Assembly: GCA_016191435.1 (NCBI GenBank)
Contig: JACPOQ010000043.1
Coordinates: forward strand, 186,001 to 250,000
DNA from: Chloroflexota bacterium
GTDB lineage: Bacteria > Chloroflexota > Dehalococcoidia > Tepidiformales > Tepidiformaceae
Direction of reading: 5' to 3'
DNA: 64,000 nt
Of this stretch, positions 1-8,413 are shown piece by piece; the stretch's first letter is position 1; the number at the start of each line of letters is the position of its first letter. Position numbers and translations under genes: made by a program. Below the pieces are notes generated by a model that worked only from the letters and a program-made list of their open reading frames with translations, was not told the origin of the DNA and ran no database searches.

Positions 1-1385
1 CGCTGCGCGAGGCGATCACGACGGTGCTCGCGTGTTTTCCCGTGTACCGCACCTACCTGGATGCGGGCGCGACCGGCGAGCTTGGGCGGAGCGAGATCGA
101 GGCGGCGATCGCGCAGGCGCGCCGGCGCGAGCAGTACATCTCGCAGGACGCGCTCAGCTTCCTCGGCGAGGTGCTCCTGCTCGAGGGCACCCAGGACGCC
201 GAGGAGGTCGAGCGCCGCAGCCACTTCCGGCGGCGCTTCCAGCAGCTCTCCGGCCCGATCATGGCGAAGGGGGTCGAAGATACGACGTTCTTCCGCTTCA
301 CGCGGCTGATCTCGCTGAACGAAGTCGGGGGCGACCCGGAAGGCGGCGGGATGGCCGCGAGCGAGGTGCAGGCGTGGTTCGCGCGGCGGGCCGAGGAGTG
401 GCCGGCGGGCATGTCGGCGAGCTCGACGCACGACACGAAGCGCAGCGAAGACGCCCGCGCCCGGCTGCACGTGATCTCCGAGCTGCCGCGGGAGTGGCAC
501 CGGGAGGTGCTGGCGTGGAAGCGGCTCAATGACCGGCACCGCGTGCCCGCAGACAACGAAGGCACGCCGACACACAACTTCGAGTACTACCTGTACCAGT
601 CGCTGGTGGCGACGTGGCCGGCCGCAGGGTTGACCGACGACTACCGCCGGCGCATCCATGAACACGCGACGAAGGCGATGCGCGAAGCCAAGGCGCACAC
701 GAGCTGGATCCGGCCGGACGCGGAGTACGAAGCAGCCACGCACGCCTTCATCGAGGCAATCCTGAACCCGCGGCGCGCAGGCGCCTTCCTGCGGCGGATA
801 GAGCAATTCGTGCGCCGCATCCAGCTGCCGGGGCTGATGAACTCGCTCACCGGGCTGACGCTCAAGGTGATGGCCCCGGGCTTTCCGGACTTCTACCAGG
901 GGACCGAGTGCATTGCGCTGCACATGACCGACCCCGATAATCGCCAGCCGGTGGACTTCGAGAGCCGTGCGCGGGCACTGCCGCTGCTGCCGATGGAGCC
1001 CCCGGCGCTCGACAAGAACCAGGGAGATGCTGCCAAGGTCTGGTTGACTCGCCGGCTGCTGACGATCCGCGAACAGTGCGCGCTCCCGCTCGCGGGCGAC
1101 GGGTACGGTCCGCTTGTCGCGAGTGGGCCGCAAGCAAGCCACGTCTTCGCCTTCGAACGCACCGGCGGCGGTGAAGCGCTCGCCGTGGTGACGCCGATCC
1201 ACGTGGCGGCGATGATGAACGGCAAAGGGATGCGCGGCGATGCCTGGGGAAACACGACTGTGCATCTGAGCGAGGGCCGGTGGCGCGACGCCATCAGCGG
1301 GTGCGTGCGCGGCGGCGGTGAGGCGCCGCTGGCCCAGGTGCTTGCGAAGTTCCCTGTGGCGGTGCTCGTACGGGAGAAGGAATGA
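1..1385 (+). CDS. treY: Malto-oligosyltrehalose synthase, C-terminal part (truncated by window edge)
   Basis: C-terminal ~461 residues of the enzyme that converts the reducing-end alpha-1,4 bond of a maltodextrin into an alpha,alpha-1,1 trehalosyl bond in the cytoplasm. The frame is open to the left edge (reading L-R-E-A-I-T-T before the first internal GTG at 24), so the gene starts outside the window and roughly the first third to half of the protein is missing. Typical TreY blocks are KGVEDTTFFRF (near base 270), SSTHDTKRSEDARAR (near 420) and PGFPDFYQGTE (near 880). The stop overlaps the treZ start as ATGA, implying translational coupling. Identity is secure; only the start is unknown. Confidence 0.95.
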   Translation, partial: LREAITTVLACFPVYRTYLDAGATGELGRSEIEAAIAQARRREQYISQDALSFLGEVLLLEGTQDAEEVERRSHFRRRFQQLSGPIMAKGVEDTTFFRFTRLISLNEVGGDPEGGGMAASEVQAWFARRAEEWPAGMSASSTHDTKRSEDARARLHVISELPREWHREVLAWKRLNDRHRVPADNEGTPTHNFEYYLYQSLVATWPAAGLTDDYRRRIHEHATKAMREAKAHTSWIRPDAEYEAATHAFIEAILNPRRAGAFLRRIEQFVRRIQLPGLMNSLTGLTLKVMAPGFPDFYQGTECIALHMTDPDNRQPVDFESRARALPLLPMEPPALDKNQGDAAKVWLTRRLLTIREQCALPLAGDGYGPLVASGPQASHVFAFERTGGGEALAVVTPIHVAAMMNGKGMRGDAWGNTTVHLSEGRWRDAISGCVRGGGEAPLAQVLAKFPVAVLVREKE

Positions 1386-3238
1386 GCGCTGCCGAATGGC
1401 GGCCGACACTGGGGGCCGTCGTGGGCGACGGCCGCACACTGTTCCGCGTTTGGGCGCCACGGCCGCGAGACCTGGTCCTCGAAATTGCGGAAGGCGGCGC
1501 TTGGCGGCCAGTGACGCTGGAACCGGAAGGCGAGTATCGCGTGGCGGATGTCGCAGGGCTGGGAGCAGGCGCGCGGTACCGGTATGTCGTCGGCGGCGTG
1601 ATTGCGCCGGACCCGTGCTCGCGCAGCCAGCCCGACGGCGTGCACCTGGCTTCCGAGGTGGTGGACCCGCGTTCGTTCGCGTGGGACGACTCGAGCTTCG
1701 AGCCGGTCGACGTCGCCGACGTCGTGCTGTACGAGTGCCACATCGGCACGCTCACGCCAGAAGGCACGTTCGATGCAGCAATCGGCCAGCTCCGACGGCT
1801 GCGGCAACTGGGCATCAACGTCATCGAAGTGATGCCCGTGGCTTCGTTCCCGGGGCGTTGGAACTGGGGCTACGACGGCGCGGCGCTCTTCGCGCCGGCA
1901 GCGGTGTACGGCGGACCGGATGGGCTCCGGCGATTCGTCAACGCCGCCCATGGCGAGGGGCTCGCGGTCATCCTCGATGTGGTGTTCAACCATTTCGGGC
2001 CGAGCGGCAACTACACCGGCGTGTTTTCCGAGCACTACACGACTCCCCGGCACAAGACGCCGTGGGGCGATGCGGTGAACTTCGACGACGAAGGGGCGGC
2101 CGAGGTGCGGAGATTCTTCGCCGAGAACCTGCTGATGTGGGTCCACGAGTATCACATCGACGGCTTCCGGCTGGACGCCACGCACGAGATCCGGGACGAC
2201 TCGCCGCGACGGATCCTCGCCGAGCTGCACGACGCAATCGGGGCGCATCGCCACCGCGGCCGGCGGCCCTACCTGTACGCCGAGACCATCGAGAACGACG
2301 TGCGCTACCTCGAGCCGCGGGAAGCCGGCGGCTACGGCTTCGACGGCGTTTGGGCGGACGACTTCCATCATTGCGTGCGGACGATCATCCACGGCGAACG
2401 CGAGGGGTACCTCGGCAGCTACAGCGGCTCGGCGAGCGAGCTGGCGCGGACAATCGAGCACGGCTTTTTCTTCGAAGGCCAGTTCGATGCGGCGACCGGG
2501 ACCGAACGAGGCACGCCTGCTCCGGACCAGCCCTGGCGGCAGTTCGTGTATTGCATCCAGAACCACGACCAGGTGGGCAATCGCGCGCAGGGGCTCCGGC
2601 TCAACACGACCGCCTCGCTCGGGGACTACCTTGCGGCGACAACCCTGCTGCTCCTGCTCCCGCAGACACCGCTGCTGTTCCAGGGGCAGGAGTTCCTCGC
2701 CTCGACTCCGTTCCTGTACTTCACGGACCACGACGCCGAACTCGGCCGGGCCGTGACGGAGGGCCGGCGCGCGGAATTCGCGGCCTTCGCGGCGTTCCGG
2801 GACCCGGCGGCGCGCGAGGCGATCCCCGACCCGCAGGCCGAGCGGACGTACCGGCAATCGCAGCTGCGCCACAGCGAGGCGACATACGGCGCGGGGGCGC
2901 TGGTGCTCGCGTACTACCGGGAGCTGTTGCGATTACGAGCGCACGACGAGCCCTTGCGGGTCGCGCGGCGGGGGCGGACGGAGCTGCGGGCGCAGGCGTG
3001 GGGCGCGGCGGTGACGGTGGAGATCGTCTGGAACGGCGAGCGGAGGGTGATTGCCGCGAACTTCGGCGGGGAGGCGGACGCGGAGCTGGAGGGCTGCGAG
3101 ACGCTCGAAACCGTGATCTGTTCCGATGAGCCTCGCTACGGCGGTTTCGGGCGCAGCCCCGCGGTGCGGGAGGGGCGGTTGGTACTGCCGCCGCATTCGG
3201 GGACGTACTTCCGGGGGCCGGCGAACCTGCGCCCGTAG
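1382..3238 (+). CDS. treZ: Malto-oligosyltrehalose trehalohydrolase
   Basis: 618-residue GH13 enzyme that releases trehalose from the maltooligosyl-trehalose made by TreY. An N-terminal CBM48-like beta domain (about 1-105) precedes the barrel. The conserved blocks are visible: DVVFNHFGPSGNY (199-211), GFRLDATHEI with the nucleophile Asp265, YAETIEND with the acid Glu301, and IQNHDQVGNR with Asp396. NWGYDG and TPWGDAVNFD also match TreZ rather than glycogen branching enzyme. ATG at 1382 overlaps the treY stop, so the pair forms an operon. Length is normal for the family. Confidence 0.96.
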   Translation: MSAAEWRPTLGAVVGDGRTLFRVWAPRPRDLVLEIAEGGAWRPVTLEPEGEYRVADVAGLGAGARYRYVVGGVIAPDPCSRSQPDGVHLASEVVDPRSFAWDDSSFEPVDVADVVLYECHIGTLTPEGTFDAAIGQLRRLRQLGINVIEVMPVASFPGRWNWGYDGAALFAPAAVYGGPDGLRRFVNAAHGEGLAVILDVVFNHFGPSGNYTGVFSEHYTTPRHKTPWGDAVNFDDEGAAEVRRFFAENLLMWVHEYHIDGFRLDATHEIRDDSPRRILAELHDAIGAHRHRGRRPYLYAETIENDVRYLEPREAGGYGFDGVWADDFHHCVRTIIHGEREGYLGSYSGSASELARTIEHGFFFEGQFDAATGTERGTPAPDQPWRQFVYCIQNHDQVGNRAQGLRLNTTASLGDYLAATTLLLLLPQTPLLFQGQEFLASTPFLYFTDHDAELGRAVTEGRRAEFAAFAAFRDPAAREAIPDPQAERTYRQSQLRHSEATYGAGALVLAYYRELLRLRAHDEPLRVARRGRTELRAQAWGAAVTVEIVWNGERRVIAANFGGEADAELEGCETLETVICSDEPRYGGFGRSPAVREGRLVLPPHSGTYFRGPANLRP

Positions 3239-3373
3239 CTGTGCGGGAGGGCTCGAACGCGAATCACCCACAGCAAACGGATCATTGTGAAGCCTCACGG
3301 GTCTCAGCCCGTCTGCCGCCGCCCAGAATGTACGCCTCGCGCGGCTGACAAGCCGCACGGCCGCCGCTAATCA

Positions 3374-3434
3374 CGGGCACTTTCGCCGATAGGCGAAGTT
3401 ACGGTTCCATCTACTTCATTTCTGCACGTGCCCG
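3374..3434. other. Possible structured RNA element between treZ and the CHRD gene
   Basis: In the 278-base gap 3239-3516 a 7-bp outer stem (CGGGCAC at 3374-3380 with GTGCCCG at 3428-3434) encloses a hairpin made of CGCC-GATA-GGCG flanked by matching bases (about 3379-3400). I match it to no riboswitch class. It could be a treYZ 3' element or a leader. A TAAAGT/TAACGT -10-like stretch lies near 3460-3470, which would place the fold upstream of the promoter of the next gene. No gene was seen in the rest of the gap. Confidence 0.25.
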
Positions 3435-3516
3435 AAAGCGATCTACAGCGCGCGTGCGTAACGTAAAGTAACGAGGATTTCAGCCGCGAACCAAACCAGG
3501 GAGGACTCCAAAACTC

Positions 3517-4431
3517 ATGCGAAGAACCCGACGACTATTGCTGGCAAGCACGGCGGCCATCGCCGCCATCCTGTTCGGCGCAACGGCGGCGCTCCTGATC
3601 GGCGGAAGCGCCAACGCTCAAACGCCAACCAGCACGGCGACCGCCACGGCAACGCCGACGACAACCACCACCACGACAGCCACGGCAACATCGACGGCGA
3701 CAGCGACAACGAGCGCTACGGCAACGGCAACGGCGACCGGCACGACAACAGCCACAGCGACCGGCACCACCACCGCCACCGCCACCTCCACCACGACCCC
3801 GACGGCCACCGCTACCGCTACGCCGACGGCGACCACGCCTCCCGCGACGACGCCGGCAGGCACGATCGGGACCCCGGCGGCGAATAAGCCCGGCCCGGGC
3901 GGTTCGATCGATGTGGTCCTGACAGGCGCGGAGGAAGTACCGCCTGTGCCGGGCAGCCAGACTGGCCGCCTGACGGCGACGATTTCCGGGAGCACCATCA
4001 CCTACCGGCTGCAGGCAACGGGCACGGGGCTCACGATGTCCCACTTCCACAGCGGCGCCGCGGGCACGAACGGGCCGGTGGTGGCGTTCCTGTTCGGGCC
4101 TGACACGAACGGCGTGAACTCGATTGACGTCGGCGGCACCATCACGGTGGACAGTCTGGTGGGGCCGATGAAGGGCGACATGGACGCGTTCCTCGCGGCG
4201 CTGCGCGCCGGGACGATCTACGCCAACGTGCATTCGATCGCGTACCCGGGCGGCGTGGTGCGGGCCCAGATCCCGGCCGTCACGATCCCGGGCGCACCGG
4301 GGACCGGCACCGGCCTGGCCAACTCCAGCGGCGGCATCGACACGTTCATGCTGGGCGTCGTGCTCGCCGGGGCGGCGTTGCTCGCGGCGGGCGCCACGGG
4401 CGTGTTCGCGGTCCGCGGCCGCAACCGGTAA
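3517..4431 (+). CDS. Secreted, membrane-anchored CHRD-domain protein with Thr/Ala-rich stalk
   Basis: 304 residues. An N-terminal signal peptide (about 1-35, RRTRRLLLASTAAIAAILF then a small-residue cleavage region) is followed by a very Thr/Ala-rich low-complexity stalk (about 36-125), a CHRD domain (about 130-255: VVLTGAEEVPPV, MSHFHSGAAGTNG, ANVHSIAYPGGVVRAQI) and a C-terminal membrane helix ending GRNR (about 275-300). CHRD is an immunoglobulin-like extracellular fold of unclear role in bacteria. The protein is probably surface-exposed on a flexible, perhaps O-glycosylated, stalk. GGGAGGA lies 12 bases before the ATG. A strong hairpin terminator follows. Confidence 0.85.
   Translation: MRRTRRLLLASTAAIAAILFGATAALLIGGSANAQTPTSTATATATPTTTTTTTATATSTATATTSATATATATGTTTATATGTTTATATSTTTPTATATATPTATTPPATTPAGTIGTPAANKPGPGGSIDVVLTGAEEVPPVPGSQTGRLTATISGSTITYRLQATGTGLTMSHFHSGAAGTNGPVVAFLFGPDTNGVNSIDVGGTITVDSLVGPMKGDMDAFLAALRAGTIYANVHSIAYPGGVVRAQIPAVTIPGAPGTGTGLANSSGGIDTFMLGVVLAGAALLAAGATGVFAVRGRNR
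3622..3858 (+). repeat. Low-complexity ACx/GCx codon repeat encoding the Thr/Ala stalk
   Basis: About 80 codons are almost entirely Thr and Ala with a few Ser, Pro and Gly (patterns such as TATATAT and TTTTTTT). They use mixed synonymous codons (ACG, ACC, ACA, GCC, GCG, GCA), so amino-acid composition rather than exact DNA units is conserved. Such tracts vary in length between strains. Confidence 0.8.
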
Positions 4432-4452
4432 GTCGCGCGCAAGAGCGAGAAC

Positions 4453-4481
4453 AGACGGGGCAGGAATCCTGCCCCGTCTTT
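4453..4481 (+). terminator. Rho-independent terminator after the CHRD gene
   Basis: A near-perfect inverted repeat, AGACGGGGCAGGA (4453-4465) and its complement (4467-4479), is followed by T residues, starting 22 bases after the stop codon. Confidence 0.85.
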
Positions 4482-4570
4482 GCGTGCTTGGGTGGGGCGG
4501 CTTGGGGTGCCACGCCGGCATGGCTGGCCGTACACTGAAGAAGCGGGCGCCTCCCGCACGGGGGACTTCG

Positions 4571-4936
4571 TTGTCGACCGTGGACCGCGGCTCGCCTGGG
4601 CGGCGGGCGCTGCTAATGATCGGGATCCCGCTGCTGCTGTTCCTCATCTTCGCCGGGGTGACGATCGCGCGCGGCGCGGAACTGCCCGTAGACCAGGGCG
4701 GACCGCAGCCATCACTGCCGGTGATCGGCGGCCACGACGACGGCCAGGTGGCTACGCCGCCAGCGCAGAAGGAAGTCTCCGGGACGGATTCGAACGCGCC
4801 GCTGCTGGTGCTGGGGATCGGCTTCTTTCTCGCCATCGGGCTAGGGTCGGCGTACCTGTTCTTTCGCAAGCCGGGTCGCGAGGATGACGCAGACCTCGAC
4901 CTCGAGGACGAAGGCACGGACACGCAGGTATCGTAG
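4571..4936 (+). CDS. Small protein with two predicted membrane segments
   Basis: 121 residues if started at TTG 4571, preceded by GGGGGAC at a suitable distance. Upstream in-frame starts at 4520 (ATG) and 4484 add an unconvincing Arg-rich tail. A first helix (IGIPLLLFLIFAGVTIA, about 16-32), a polar loop of about 45 residues, a second helix (PLLVLGIGFFLAIGLGSAYLFF, about 78-99) and an acidic C terminus rich in Asp/Glu are visible. I recognise no family. The start is uncertain, but the hydrophobic pattern supports a real gene. Confidence 0.65.
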   Translation: MSTVDRGSPGRRALLMIGIPLLLFLIFAGVTIARGAELPVDQGGPQPSLPVIGGHDDGQVATPPAQKEVSGTDSNAPLLVLGIGFFLAIGLGSAYLFFRKPGREDDADLDLEDEGTDTQVS

Positions 4937-5074
4937 GCCGGGGCTCGCGCGCCGCTGCCTGCACCGGTCCTGGCGGCCACTCCGCGTCGAACAGCCGAAC
5001 CGGACGATGGGCGCCGCGGCGAAGGCGGCCACGCGGGCAACCGTGTAGCGGCCACGGACGCGTAATGAACATGA

Positions 5075-5097
5075 GAGGCGGCCTCACACGGCCGCCT
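5075..5097 (-). terminator. Hairpin between convergent genes
   Basis: GAGGCGGCC (5075-5083), loop TCACAC, GGCCGCCTC (5089-5097). It lies 25 bases beyond the stop of the minus-strand hydrolase and between two convergent genes, so it may stop both. There is no clear T run. Confidence 0.45.
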
Positions 5098-5122
5098 CCC
5101 GCCTCGATGCGCGCCGCGGCGC

Positions 5123-5890
5123 CTATTTTCTGTTGGCGGCGATGAACGCCAGGCAGCGCTTCCAGGCGTCGGCTGAGGCTTCGGCGTGCTCGTCGTAGGT
5201 GCGGTCGAAGAAGCTGTGCGGGGCGCCCGGGTAGCTCACGATCTCGTTCGGGACGCCAGCCGCATTGAGCGCTTCGCGGAACGCCTGGACCTCGGTCTCG
5301 GGGATGCCCGCATCGGCGCCGCCCATGAGGCCGAGGAGCGGGCACTTCATTTCGGCGGCGCGCTGCAACGGGCCAGGCGAGTTATCGACGAAGCTGGGGC
5401 CGGGCCGGCCGTAGAATCCGATAGCGCCGGCAAGGCCGTGGCCCTCGGCGGCCTGGAGCCAGGAGTTCGACCCGCCGAAACAGAAGCCAACCGTGAAGAC
5501 GGACGTGCAGGACCCGCCCGCCGGCGAGCGCAGGTAGGCGACGTTCGCGGCGACATCGGCCGAGATCTGGTCGAACTTCGTCTGCTTCACGTTATCGAGC
5601 CACGGGAACTCGGCATCGCGCCTGGCGACCCCTGCGGTGCGCCCGAAGTAATCGAAGGCGATGGCGTTGATCCCCTCTTCGGCGAAGCGGAGCGCCAGCT
5701 CCTCGTAGAAGCTGAAAAGGCCGCGGACATCCGGCAAGACGACGATGCCGGCCCCGTTTGGGCGCCCTGCGCGGGCGGCGAAGGCGGCGAACTTCGTACC
5801 ATCGGCGGATGTGAGGACGGCGTCCTCGCTATCAATTGCCGCGCCGGCGATGGGCAGGATGGGCGGCCGGGCGTCGATGTCGTAGCACAC
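5123..5890 (-). CDS. Dienelactone hydrolase family protein
   Basis: About 255-residue alpha/beta hydrolase of the dienelactone hydrolase family, cytoplasmic, cleaving ester or lactone bonds of an unknown substrate. The triad is readable: Cys137 in GFCFGGS (the family's Cys nucleophile), Asp193 in GGADAGIP and His225 in GAPHSFFDR. GTG at 5890 is preferred because GAGGAG sits 6 bases upstream; the TTG two codons earlier overlaps that site. It stands alone, divergent from the Uma2 pair and convergent with the small membrane-protein gene. Confidence 0.88.
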   Translation of the reverse strand: MCYDIDARPPILPIAGAAIDSEDAVLTSADGTKFAAFAARAGRPNGAGIVVLPDVRGLFSFYEELALRFAEEGINAIAFDYFGRTAGVARRDAEFPWLDNVKQTKFDQISADVAANVAYLRSPAGGSCTSVFTVGFCFGGSNSWLQAAEGHGLAGAIGFYGRPGPSFVDNSPGPLQRAAEMKCPLLGLMGGADAGIPETEVQAFREALNAAGVPNEIVSYPGAPHSFFDRTYDEHAEASADAWKRCLAFIAANRK

Positions 5891-5972
5891 AGGCAACTCC
5901 TCGGGGGGGGTTCAGATGCGGGCGATGATACGGGACGCACGCGAAAACGGCCCATCGCCAACGGCGGCGCGA

Positions 5973-5978
5973 TATGCT
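5973..5978 (+). promoter_or_regulatory. -10 element TATGCT, leaderless spacing
   Basis: TATGCT lies 6 bases before the ATG at 5985, so the transcript should begin at or next to the start codon. The same geometry recurs at several genes in this window. Confidence 0.5.
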
Positions 5979-5984
5979 GTGCGC

Positions 5985-6551
5985 ATGACATCGGTTGCGG
6001 AACGTTTGCTGACGGCCGAGGAGTTCATGGCGCTCCCCGATGACCCATCGGGCGGGAAGATGGAGCTCGTTGATGGAAAGGTTGTGACGATGCCGCCGCC
6101 AGGCGAAGAACACGGCGACCTGTCCGCTGCCGTCTACGACCTCTTGCGCGCGTTCGTCCGCGACCACGACCTGGGGAAAGTGAACTTCGAAGTCGAGTTT
6201 CTGCTGCGCTCGGGTCCAGATCTGGTACGAGCGCCGGATGTGGCCTTCGCTGCAGCGGCGCGGCTGGACCCCGCCAGAGACCGGGCCAGGTATGTCGGCG
6301 GCGCTCCGACGCTCGCGGTAGACGTGGTCTCGCCCGACGACCGGGATCGCGAAGTCTCCGAGAAGGTGCTCGAATATCTCGGCGCCGGGTCCGAGCGTGT
6401 GTGGCTTGTGCGCCCCAGGTCGCGCTCCGTCACGGTATACCGCCCCGGGGGCGATGCCCACGTGTTCACCGGCGACGACACGCTCACAAGCGACGACGCG
6501 GGGTTTACGGCCCCGGGGTTCGAACTGAGACTGCGGGACCTGTTCGCATGA
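5985..6551 (+). CDS. Uma2 family (DUF820) restriction-like endonuclease domain protein, copy A
   Basis: 188 residues with the PD-(D/E)xK fold of Uma2 proteins, which are abundant in Cyanobacteria and Chloroflexota and have no settled role. Visible core: RAPDVAF (Asp85), AVDVVSPDDR (Asp113 where Glu is usual) and Lys127 in EKVLEYLGAG. The ATG at 5985 follows a -10-like TATGCT by 6 bases; an upstream start would add 23 unconvincing residues. The stop overlaps the start of a second copy (ATGA). The first ~38 and last ~25 codons are nearly identical in DNA to copy B, while the centre is diverged. Confidence 0.85.
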   Translation: MTSVAERLLTAEEFMALPDDPSGGKMELVDGKVVTMPPPGEEHGDLSAAVYDLLRAFVRDHDLGKVNFEVEFLLRSGPDLVRAPDVAFAAAARLDPARDRARYVGGAPTLAVDVVSPDDRDREVSEKVLEYLGAGSERVWLVRPRSRSVTVYRPGGDAHVFTGDDTLTSDDAGFTAPGFELRLRDLFA

Positions 6552-7111
6552 CATCGGTTGCGGAACGTTTGCTGACGGCCGAGGAGTTCATGGCGCTCCC
6601 CGATGACCCATCGGGCGGGAAGATGGAGCTCGTTGACGGAAAGGTTGTGACGATGCCGCCAGCCGGTGCCCGGCACGGTTACCTGGCGCGACGGCTGGAC
6701 CGCGCCCTCAGCGCCTTCATCGATGAGCACGGGCTTGGGATCCTGCTCGGCGAGGCCGCGTTCCTCCTCGCGCGGGGTCCCGATGTCGTCCGAGCGCCGG
6801 ATTCGGCCGTCGTCAATGCCGATCGCGTGCCGTTCGGCGGCCTCCCCGATGACCCGTTCGATGGGCCCCCATCGCTCGCAATCGAGGTACTTTCCCCAAA
6901 CGACCGGCGCACGGAATGGCTGCAAAAAGTCGGACAGTACCTCGACGCCGGTGCGCCGCGCGTGTGGGTCGTCGACCCGCGCCGGGAGACCGTCACCGTG
7001 TACGACGCCGACCGCGTGCGGACTCTCACCGGCGATGACACGCTCACAAGCGACGACGCAGGGTTTACGGCCCCCGGGTTCGAACTGAAATTGCGGGACC
7101 TGTTCGCGTAG
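6548..7111 (+). CDS. Uma2 family (DUF820) restriction-like endonuclease domain protein, copy B
   Basis: 187 residues, tandem paralogue of the preceding gene and overlapping it by 4 bases. The nuclease core looks intact: RAPDSAV (Asp85), LAIEVLSPNDR (Glu113) and Lys127 in QKVGQYLDAG, followed by PRVWVVDPRRETVTVY. N- and C-terminal segments are near-identical to copy A, including the end DDAGFTAPGFEL. Copy B keeps the usual Glu that copy A has as Asp. Both would be made from one transcript, so a heteromer is possible. Cytoplasmic; substrate unknown. Confidence 0.87.
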   Translation: MTSVAERLLTAEEFMALPDDPSGGKMELVDGKVVTMPPAGARHGYLARRLDRALSAFIDEHGLGILLGEAAFLLARGPDVVRAPDSAVVNADRVPFGGLPDDPFDGPPSLAIEVLSPNDRRTEWLQKVGQYLDAGAPRVWVVDPRRETVTVYDADRVRTLTGDDTLTSDDAGFTAPGFELKLRDLFA

Positions 7112-7213
7112 GGAATACTCGATAGCCGTCTCGGTGTGCGGGCAGCCGGACGGCGGTGTACCCGCGCGGCGCGGCCGCTAGAATCGCCGCGACAGCATTT
7201 GGGGGAGACGCGC

Positions 7214-8413
7214 ATGCCCGGTCCGCTCGAAGGCATCAAGGTGGTCGAATTGGGGGTATGGGTGGCAGGACCATCGTGCGCCGCGATCCTGGGTGACTGG
7301 GGCGCGCAGGTGACGAAGATCGAGCCGCCGGATGGTGATCCCTTTCGGGGGCTCTTCGCCGGCATCCTCGGCATCCCCGAGAATCCGCCGTTCGAGCTCG
7401 ATAATCGCGGCAAGCGAAGCATTTGCCTGGACCTGGCAAATGATCAGGGTGCGGCCATCGCGCGGCGGCTGGTCGATGAGGCGGACGTGTTCGTCAGCAA
7501 CATGCGGCCACGGGTGCTGGAGAAGTTCGGGCTCGATTACGAGCAGTGCGCCGCCCGCAACCCGAGACTCATTTACTGCCAGGTCAGTGGCTACGGCGTT
7601 GAAGGCGAGGACGCGAACCGCGCGGCGTACGACGTCGGCGCGTTCTGGTCACGCGGCGCCGTGGCCGCGAGCCTCATGCCGAACAACGAGGGCGAGCCAC
7701 CGCAGCAACGGGGCGGCATGGGCGACCACATGACGGGCGCGAACGCCGCCGGCGCGGTTTCGGCGGCACTGTACAACCGGGAGAAGACGGGGAAGGGCCA
7801 GCGCGTGGCGGTGTCGCTGCTGCGGGTGGGCGCCTACATGATGGGCTGGGACCTGAACACCCAATTGCGGCTGGGCGCGCTCGGCCCGCCGTACGACCGC
7901 CGCCATTCGCCGAACCCGATCATCAACAGCTTCCGCGACAGCGAAGGGCGCTGGTTCTGGCTGCTGCTGCTGCAGGCCGACCGGCACTGGCCGGACCTGG
8001 TGCGGGCGCTCGACGCCGGCTACCTGGACGACGACCCGCGCTTCGCCAGCATCGTGAGCCGGCTGGCGAACGCGGAGGCGGTGGTGGCAGCGCTGGACAA
8101 GCTGCTGGCGAAGAAGAGCCTCGCGGAGTGGGGCCCGATCTTCGACCGCGAGAACGTCTGGTACGCGCCGGTGCAGACCATCGCCGAGCTGGCGGCGGAC
8201 CCACTCGCCGAGACGGCCGGCGTGTTCGTCGAAATCGAAAGCCCGGATGGGCCGAAGCGCCAGGTGGCCACTCCGGCGGTGTTCTACGGGACGCCGGTGG
8301 CGCCGGGCCGCTGGGCGCCAGAGCTGGGCCAGGACACCGAACAGGTGCTGCTCGACATGGGCCTCGATTGGGACGCGATCATCGCGCTGAAGGATGCCGG
8401 GGGCATCCCTTGA
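7214..8413 (+). CDS. CaiB/BaiF family (class III) CoA-transferase
   Basis: 399 residues. Class III CoA-transferases move CoA between carboxylic acids through an aspartyl-CoA thioester. The nucleophile is Asp171 in RGGMGDHMTG; the N-terminal PLEGIKVVELGVWVAGP and the FELDNRGKRSICLDL block are typical. The ATG at 7214 follows GGGGGAGA by 5 bases; a -10-like TAGAAT lies near 7180. It overlaps the next gene by 4 bases, so they form a two-gene operon. Donor and acceptor acids cannot be deduced. Confidence 0.92.
   Translation: MPGPLEGIKVVELGVWVAGPSCAAILGDWGAQVTKIEPPDGDPFRGLFAGILGIPENPPFELDNRGKRSICLDLANDQGAAIARRLVDEADVFVSNMRPRVLEKFGLDYEQCAARNPRLIYCQVSGYGVEGEDANRAAYDVGAFWSRGAVAASLMPNNEGEPPQQRGGMGDHMTGANAAGAVSAALYNREKTGKGQRVAVSLLRVGAYMMGWDLNTQLRLGALGPPYDRRHSPNPIINSFRDSEGRWFWLLLLQADRHWPDLVRALDAGYLDDDPRFASIVSRLANAEAVVAALDKLLAKKSLAEWGPIFDRENVWYAPVQTIAELAADPLAETAGVFVEIESPDGPKRQVATPAVFYGTPVAPGRWAPELGQDTEQVLLDMGLDWDAIIALKDAGGIP

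Noticed and set aside
893..2872. Long open frame on the minus strand antisense to treY/treZ
   Set aside because: The plus-strand frames carry full TreY/TreZ motifs; the antisense frame is Arg/Val/Ala-rich filler typical of GC-rich DNA and has no domain.
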